This document shows, one piece after another, positions 59,317 to 64,000 of a stretch of DNA of 64,000 nt. Position numbers and translations under genes: made by a program. The notes below the pieces were generated by a model that was not told where the DNA came from, ran no database searches, and worked only from the letters and a program-made list of their open reading frames with translations. The stretch is from Bhargavaea ginsengi (lineage in GTDB: Bacteria > Bacillota > Bacilli > Bacillales_A > Planococcaceae): contig NZ_FNZF01000001.1 in assembly GCF_900109165.1 (NCBI RefSeq), forward strand, positions 487,376-551,375. Reading direction: 5' to 3'. The number at the start of each line of letters is the position of its first letter. Positions within the stretch are counted from its first letter, which is position 1.

Positions 59317-60708
59317 TCAGATTGGTCCCCAATTAATGAGTACCCCGACACTTAGCATGATCACGGCGATCAGCACCCATATGCCGAACAGCGGCAGTAT
59401 CCACTTAAACCACTTCATCCAGGCCACTCCTGCAACGGCCAGGCTGGCCATGAGCGGTCCGGATGTTGGGAAGATACTGTTCGTAAATCCGTCTCCGAAC
59501 TGGAAAGCCTGTACCGCGACCTGACGGGTGATGCCCAACATGTCGGCAAGCGGCGTCAGGATCGGCATGGCGATCATGGCCTGTCCGCTTCCGGAAGGCA
59601 CGAGGAAATTCAGGGCACCGTTCGCTGCGAACATCCCGAGCGCGGCCAGGACAGGAGGCAGCGTTTCAAGCGGCACCGACAGTGCATGGACAAGAGTGTC
59701 CAGTATGTATGCATTCTCCATGACGATCAGGATCGCCCTGGCCACCCCGATGATCAGGGCGCCGTACACAAGGTTTTTGCAGCCTTCCATAAACCCCATA
59801 GTCAGCTGATTATAGTTCATCCCGGCAATAATTCCTGAAACCAGGCCGATAAAGATGAAGAATGCGGCCATGTGGTTAATGCTCCAGCCCATCTTGATGG
59901 TTGCAAAGACGAAGAATGCCAGGGCAATACCTGCGAACGACAAAATCAGCTTATGTCTGCCTGTGAAAGGCGCTTCCAATGACTCTTCCTGGTTCTGGTC
60001 ATCCAGGACACCAATTATACTTTTTGAAGGATCCTCCAGCACGCGCTTCGCATATCTCCATGTATACCAGATCGTCACGCCGACAATCAGAACAAACGCA
60101 AGGATTCTCAAACCCATCCCGGAAAACAGCGGAACATCGGCGATCGTCTGTGCCACCCCGACGGTATAGGGGTTCAGGAAGCCGACATTGAATCCGGCGA
60201 ACGTTGCACCGAATGTGATTGCGACAGCGACAAGCGCATCCAGCTTCAGAGCGCGTGCGATGATCAGGCCGATGGCTACAAACGGGATGACCGAGTTTGC
60301 AACCGCTCCGACTGCCCCGCCAAGCGCGAACAGGATGGAAATAATCGCGATGAGCCAGAATTCTTTCCCCTTTGTCACATTGACCGCGCGAAGAATCCCC
60401 CCTCGGATAGCGCCGCTCCGTTCAATGATTTCAAAAGCTCCACCCGCAAACAATACGAGGAAGATCAGGTCCGCCGACTCCACCATCCCCTGCTGCAGCG
60501 CAAGGAACAAATCCATGAAGCCTGCCGGATTTCCCTCTGTCTGGCTGTATGTTCCCGAAACGACCCGTTCGACGTCCTCTACGGTTTCCCGTTCAAATGA
60601 CCCGGCGGGTACGATATAAGTCAAAACCACAGCCAACAACAAGACGGCGAACAGAATGACATATGTATCAGGCATTTCCCAACGCTTTTTCTTGTTTCTC
60701 TCTTCCAT
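59317..60708 (-). CDS. YfcC family membrane transporter
   Basis: A 463-residue permease with about 12 helices, of the YfcC family related to C4-dicarboxylate and arginine/ornithine carriers. YIVPAGSFERE near the N-terminus, ALGGAVGAVANSVIPFVAIG, GATFAGFNVGFLNPYTVGVAQ and NFLVPSGSGQAMIAMPILTPLADMLG are characteristic. The product converges with ggt; it might take up amino acids or dipeptides released by GGT, but that is only inferred. The ribosome site AAAGGGG is close to the ATG. Confidence 0.87.
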   Translation of the reverse strand: MEERNKKKRWEMPDTYVILFAVLLLAVVLTYIVPAGSFERETVEDVERVVSGTYSQTEGNPAGFMDLFLALQQGMVESADLIFLVLFAGGAFEIIERSGAIRGGILRAVNVTKGKEFWLIAIISILFALGGAVGAVANSVIPFVAIGLIIARALKLDALVAVAITFGATFAGFNVGFLNPYTVGVAQTIADVPLFSGMGLRILAFVLIVGVTIWYTWRYAKRVLEDPSKSIIGVLDDQNQEESLEAPFTGRHKLILSFAGIALAFFVFATIKMGWSINHMAAFFIFIGLVSGIIAGMNYNQLTMGFMEGCKNLVYGALIIGVARAILIVMENAYILDTLVHALSVPLETLPPVLAALGMFAANGALNFLVPSGSGQAMIAMPILTPLADMLGITRQVAVQAFQFGDGFTNSIFPTSGPLMASLAVAGVAWMKWFKWILPLFGIWVLIAVIMLSVGVLINWGPI

Positions 60709-60755
60709 TTCCCCTTTTGTCCCCTCTCTGGTGTCAGTAAAAATGAATAGTTATG

Positions 60756-60784
60756 AGTATAAAGGTATTTCACATTCATTTCAA
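60756..60784 (-). promoter_or_regulatory. Promoter of the YfcC gene
   Basis: Minus strand TTGAAA, 17-nt spacer, TATACT, about 50 nt upstream of the start. Confidence 0.75.
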
Positions 60785-60805
60785 ATTAGTATGTATATTC
60801 ATTTT

Positions 60806-61091
60806 ATAATAAGGCTCTGTTATAGAGTATTGTTGCTTTCCGTTACGGGCGGGATGTCGCCCAACGCTTGCGCTTTTGGGCACAGACGCCGTTCTACGTG
60901 ACGGCGCCCGCTACCCGCGGGGAAGGCTAAGAGCCGGTGCCAAAACGGAGGTTGGCGCCTGCGTGCAACGCATAGCGTTGCGCAGCACCAACTTGCAGGG
61001 TCTCTCCGCCCTCCTTTTCCTCAGGAGTCTCCGCCCTTCACTCCAAGCAACAGCCAAGTATCAACACCATCCGCTAACAGAGCCTATAATA
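60806..61091. mobile_element. MITE-like element with target-site duplication
   Basis: A 274-bp non-coding element (60812-61085) with a perfect 11-bp terminal inverted repeat AGGCTCTGTTA/TAACAGAGCCT, flanked on both sides by the direct repeat ATAATA (60806-60811 and 61086-61091). Inside are GC-rich stems and a REP-like palindrome (TGCGTGCAACGC...GCGTTGCGCAGCA at about 60958-60987). There is no coding frame, so it would need a transposase in trans. Confidence 0.8.
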
Positions 61092-61123
61092 AAAGACGGG
61101 CCGCTGATGTTTGCGGTCCGTCT
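61091..61123 (-). terminator. Terminator of the patatin gene
   Basis: 11-bp stem with one mismatch (61094-61104 with 61113-61123), then TTTTATTAT on the minus strand. The T-run is partly supplied by the edge of the inserted element. Confidence 0.75.
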
Positions 61124-61135
61124 CGGATTTGTCAG

Positions 61136-62056
61136 TTATACCACCCGTACAGATGCCCGTCCCGGTGTGGATGTGTGCCGCCATGTTTTGAGGAACAGCC
61201 GCGTTCTATCTCGTCCCCTCTCCATGAGTTTCTCCATCTGTTCCAGATCCATGTCAAAGTCGGTCGCCTTTACATCATCCATCGGGATGAAAACGACATC
61301 ACGGGCATGTTCTCTCGAGATATATCGCTCGTCGTGCGCATTTTTCATCGTCGAGAACAGTGCTTCAAAAAGATCCAGTGCATTGTGGATCTCATGGGGC
61401 CGCCGCTCCTCCTGGCTCCGGCTCAGCTTCAGGCCGATCACCGGCCGCTCCCTTTTTCCTTTTTCATCATCAAAAATCCACATCGGAAAGTTGCTCAGCA
61501 CACCACCATCCACGACAATCGCTTCCCCGCCTGACGTGAACAGCCGGACCGGCTCGAAAAAGTAGGGAATCCCGCAACTCATCCTCAGCGCCCGCGCGAC
61601 CGGAAACGTTTCAGCGGGGATGCCGTACTTCTCCAGATCATCCGGAAGCACGAGCATCTTGCCGTTTGTGAGGTCCGAAGCGACCAGCTTCAGTTTACCC
61701 GGGGGAAGGTCACCGAATGTATATACCTGTTTCTCGAGGAGCCGTTCTGTGAACCAGTCCTCAAGTGCCTTCCCCTGATACAATCCCATCCGCCAGTACA
61801 GGTTCAGCCACTTCATGAAACGCGTCGGCACGAGCGAAGCCCGCCGGTCCAGCAGCTCACTGAAATCCTGTTCTGCAAGCAGATCAGCAATTTCCTTCGC
61901 TGTGAAGCCCGCTGCGATAAATGCCGCCAGGATCGAGCCCGCACTCGTGCCCGCAATCCTTTGGAATGTAAGTCCCTGCCGCTCCAGCTCCTCATAAGCC
62001 CCGACCAGCGCGAGCCCTTTCAGCCCACCTCCCGAGAACACACCGTCCACCCTCAA
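61136..62056 (-). CDS. Patatin-like phospholipase
   Basis: Ser-Asp dyad lipid acyl hydrolase of the RssA/patatin group, 306 residues. Oxyanion loop VFSGGGLKGLALVGAYEEL, nucleophile in AGTSAGSILAAF (GxSxG), and the catalytic Asp in VVDGGVLSNFPM (DGG). I start at TTG 62056 (RVDGVFSGGG), 8 nt behind GGGG; the frame is open 85 codons further upstream but without patatin similarity or ribosome site. Monocistronic, divergent from the GNAT gene. Confidence 0.9.
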   Translation of the reverse strand: MRVDGVFSGGGLKGLALVGAYEELERQGLTFQRIAGTSAGSILAAFIAAGFTAKEIADLLAEQDFSELLDRRASLVPTRFMKWLNLYWRMGLYQGKALEDWFTERLLEKQVYTFGDLPPGKLKLVASDLTNGKMLVLPDDLEKYGIPAETFPVARALRMSCGIPYFFEPVRLFTSGGEAIVVDGGVLSNFPMWIFDDEKGKRERPVIGLKLSRSQEERRPHEIHNALDLFEALFSTMKNAHDERYISREHARDVVFIPMDDVKATDFDMDLEQMEKLMERGRDRTRLFLKTWRHTSTPGRASVRVV

Positions 62057-62197
62057 CTCCCTCGCCCCTTTCCCGGAGGTCTTTCTTATAGGGTAAGTCT
62101 GTGGAGGCTGGATTAGAACCAAGCTTGAACACCCCTTGCATGTTGACCAGGAAGGAGATAGATTGAAAACAGGACGAATAAAATGAGGGATGAACCG

Positions 62198-62674
62198 ATG
62201 AATATCCGTGAAATCGAAGAAATTGACAATCCTGTAATCGAACAGATTATCAAGCGCTCGCTGGAAACTTTCGGGCTGGATATACCAGGTACCGCCTACT
62301 TTGATCCGCAACTGGGCAGTTTGTCTGACTACTACCGGGAATTGCCCAATTCAAAGTACTGGATCGTTACAGATGAACTTGGCGATGTCATGGGCGGTGT
62401 CGGGATTGCACCATTTGGAGAACATGAGGGGGTATGTGAGCTGCAGAAACTGTATATCAAACCGGAAGCACAGGGACAGGGCCTGTCAAAGCAGCTGATG
62501 GAAACCGCACTCGGTTTTGCCAAGGAACATTATGCGTACTGCTACCTCGAAACGATGGAAAAGCTCCGGGTTGCCAATCGCCTATATGAACGGCTGGGCT
62601 TCCGAAAACTGGACAAGCCGCTGAATGGATCCGAGCACGGAACGATGGATACGTGGTATATAAAGGAGCTATAA
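62198..62674 (+). CDS. GNAT family N-acetyltransferase
   Basis: A 158-residue acetyltransferase of unknown substrate. Acetyl-CoA loop LYIKPEAQGQGLSKQLMETAL (Q/RxxGxG/A), with CELQKLYI before it and the typical YERLGFRKLDKPL near the C-terminus. ATG 62198 has GAGGGATG upstream; an ATG five codons earlier is less well placed. Stands alone, with its terminator shared with rbsK. Confidence 0.88.
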   Translation: MNIREIEEIDNPVIEQIIKRSLETFGLDIPGTAYFDPQLGSLSDYYRELPNSKYWIVTDELGDVMGGVGIAPFGEHEGVCELQKLYIKPEAQGQGLSKQLMETALGFAKEHYAYCYLETMEKLRVANRLYERLGFRKLDKPLNGSEHGTMDTWYIKEL

Positions 62675-62713
62675 AAAGAGGCATCACAGATTTTTTTCTG
62701 TGACGCCTCTTTC
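62672..62713. terminator. Bidirectional terminator between the GNAT gene and rbsK
   Basis: Stem GAGGC-TCACAG with CTGTGA-GCCTC (one mismatch), flanked by A-run and T-run so that it serves both converging genes. Confidence 0.88.
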
Positions 62714-62716
62714 CTG

Positions 62717-63595
62717 TTATAGATGATGCTTCATACGCTCCACCGTTTCTCCGCGTCCCGGCATACCACCCTGGGCTCCAAACTGTTCGACGGACAGTGA
62801 TGCAGCCGCATTGGCGAACCGAATGGCGTCTTCAAGCGGCATTTTCTCCGCGAGGGCGACTGCCAAAGCACCGTTGAACGTGTCGCCGGCACCGGTCGTG
62901 TCTACCGCATTTACCCGGATGCCGGGCACCCGGATGTGCCGATCACCGTCGTAATAGCGGGCTCCGTTTTGGCCAAGCGTTACGATGAGCCGGTTCGGAT
63001 GCGCTTCAAGCGCCCGTTCCCAATTCTCGCCGAACATCATAGCCGCTTCGCTCTCGTTCGGCGTGAGAATTGGCTCGTATTGCAGAAATTCGGGACTGAA
63101 GCCGTCTGCCGGCGCGGGATTCAGGATCACCGGAACCTGGTTCCTGCGTGCAATTTGGAGTGTGCGGAGAACGGACGGAATCGGAATCTCCAGCTGCAGG
63201 ACGACAAGGTCGCTGGCAGCTATGGCTGCTTCACTATGATCGATGTCCTCAGGCGTCAATTGATGATTAGCACCCGGCACCACAATGATCCGGTTATCTC
63301 CTTCCGAAAGCAGGATGTTCGCAATACCGCTCGGGCCTTCCACGCGCTTCACCCTGCTGACATCGACGCCTTCATTCTCCAGATTTGTGACGAGTTCATC
63401 CCCGAACGGGTCGGTGCCGACTGCGCCAATCATGGCGACCTCACCTCCGAGGCGCGCTGCCGCCACTGCCTGGTTGGCCCCCTTGCCGCCCGGAATTGTC
63501 GTATGAAGATTTCCGAGGACTGTCTCCCCCTGCTTCGGGAACCGCTCCGTCCCCACAACGAGATCCATATTGATACTGCCGACTACTGTGATCAT
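62717..63595 (-). CDS. rbsK: Ribokinase
   Basis: PfkB-family kinase that phosphorylates ribose at O5. 292 residues. N-terminal GSINMDLVVGTERFPKQGET with the substrate Asp, GGKGANQAVAAARLGG, and the catalytic anion hole DTTGAGDTFNGALAVAL near residue 240. I start at the ATG of MITVVGSINMD with GAAGGTG upstream; the frame is open 26 codons earlier into array E. No rbsD/ABC transporter genes follow within the visible sequence. Confidence 0.92.
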   Translation of the reverse strand: MITVVGSINMDLVVGTERFPKQGETVLGNLHTTIPGGKGANQAVAAARLGGEVAMIGAVGTDPFGDELVTNLENEGVDVSRVKRVEGPSGIANILLSEGDNRIIVVPGANHQLTPEDIDHSEAAIAASDLVVLQLEIPIPSVLRTLQIARRNQVPVILNPAPADGFSPEFLQYEPILTPNESEAAMMFGENWERALEAHPNRLIVTLGQNGARYYDGDRHIRVPGIRVNAVDTTGAGDTFNGALAVALAEKMPLEDAIRFANAAASLSVEQFGAQGGMPGRGETVERMKHHL

Positions 63596-63696
63596 GAAGA
63601 CACCTTCTCTTGTGCACTTTTCATTAGCGTACCAGACCCGAAGTCCGGTTGAAACAGTTGGTTGGGGCGTCATGGATTTATCAGGTGCGGTGCCGT

Positions 63697-63805
63697 CGCG
63701 AATCGGGCTGCTGCGGTCGCGAATTCATCCGATGCCGACGCGGTTCAGGCTGAATTGGGCGCGAATATGTCCGTTGCCGACGCGAAATCAACCGCTGCTC
63801 GCATA
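63697..63805. repeat. 21-nt array E (core CGCGAATY)
   Basis: Five units begin at 63697, 63718, 63739, 63760 and 63781, exactly 21 nt apart, with the core CGCGAATC or close variants (CGCGGTTC, CGCGAAATC). A sixth decayed unit may follow at 63800. Lies between rbsK and the next gene's terminator. Confidence 0.75.
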
Positions 63806-63822
63806 AACAACTGCTCCAAAAC

Positions 63823-63850
63823 AAAAACGGCTGCAAATAGACTGCAGCCG
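63823..63850 (-). terminator. Terminator of the last, partial gene
   Basis: 8-bp perfect stem CGGCTGCA with TGCAGCCG (63828-63835 with 63843-63850), then TTTTTG on the minus strand. Confidence 0.85.
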
Positions 63851-63862
63851 CTGTGCCGTGCC

Positions 63863-64000
63863 TTATTCCTCTCCGAGCCACTCCCACGCCTCTTCATACT
63901 CGCCCGGATTAAAATGCCTCGTCTTCAGCCTGGCGATTTCACCCATGCCGAGTCCTTCAGCAAACTGGAGCCAGTTCTGCTCGCTCATGAGGGCGACTTT
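63863..64000 (-). CDS. C-terminal fragment of an unidentified protein (runs off the window)
   Basis: 45 codons plus stop are visible on the minus strand, ending EYEEAWEWLGEE. The frame is open to the last base and is followed by a terminator 13 nt behind the stop, so it is a real gene end. The visible part is helical and acidic (MSEQNWLQFAEGLGMGEIAR). I do not recognise the family from this fragment. Confidence 0.6.
   Translation of the reverse strand, partial: KVALMSEQNWLQFAEGLGMGEIARLKTRHFNPGEYEEAWEWLGEE

Overview
The window reads as the chromosome of a spore-forming, moderately GC-rich member of the Bacillales. Evidence is the checkpoint protein Sda under DnaA boxes, B. subtilis-like AGGAGG ribosome sites with frequent TTG and GTG starts, CcpA cre-like sites, a yrrT-mccA-mccB operon, DUF3243 and LrgAB. 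Composition and gene set would fit Planococcaceae (for example Bhargavaea-like), but this is an inference. No rRNA, tRNA, prophage or CRISPR array was seen. The first and last genes are cut by the window ends.

Layout. 1-2.1 kb: end of proline dehydrogenase, an M20 peptidase, then sda behind a DnaA-box cluster. 2.2-8.9 kb: histidine degradation (hutU-hutI) next to a TAXI-type TRAP transporter operon. 9-18.5 kb: DUF2207 membrane protein, lrgAB, an atypical SDR, an NCS1 permease, DUF485-actP acetate uptake, DUF3243, and a thioesterase-pcp-DinB operon. 18.6-21.5 kb: methionine-to-cysteine operon without mtnN. 21.7-30.8 kb: a MITE-like repeat, a lipoprotein, then histidine biosynthesis (hisC, hisJ, hisZGDBHAF-hisIE) with two copies of one 20-bp operator-like sequence.

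30.8-38.8 kb: an acyl-CoA ligase, then a tightly overlapping six-gene operon (PHP phosphoesterase, TIM-barrel epimerase, SurE nucleotidase, AfuA/PhnS/Fbp-type ABC importer). Its promoter carries a phased row of PhoP-box hexamers. I read it as a phosphate-starvation system that imports and dephosphorylates an unknown organophosphate. 38.9-47.8 kb: a nine-gene operon joining a LIV-type ABC importer to a KAS III-like enzyme, an alpha/beta hydrolase, an SDR and an acyl-CoA ligase, with a large MalT-like/BTAD regulator upstream (48.5-51.7 kb). 51.8-57.2 kb: Ugp-type glycerophosphate importer, divergent from a glycerophosphodiester phosphodiesterase lipoprotein. 57.4-64 kb: gamma-glutamyltransferase, YfcC permease, a MITE with target-site duplication, patatin-like lipase, GNAT, ribokinase.

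Across the window, five intergenic sites carry short arrays with exactly 21-nt spacing (two helical turns, or seven codons). Each has its own 8-17 nt core, and two share the core GAATGACGAAAC. One site has four units facing four inverted units. No feature type I know explains them.
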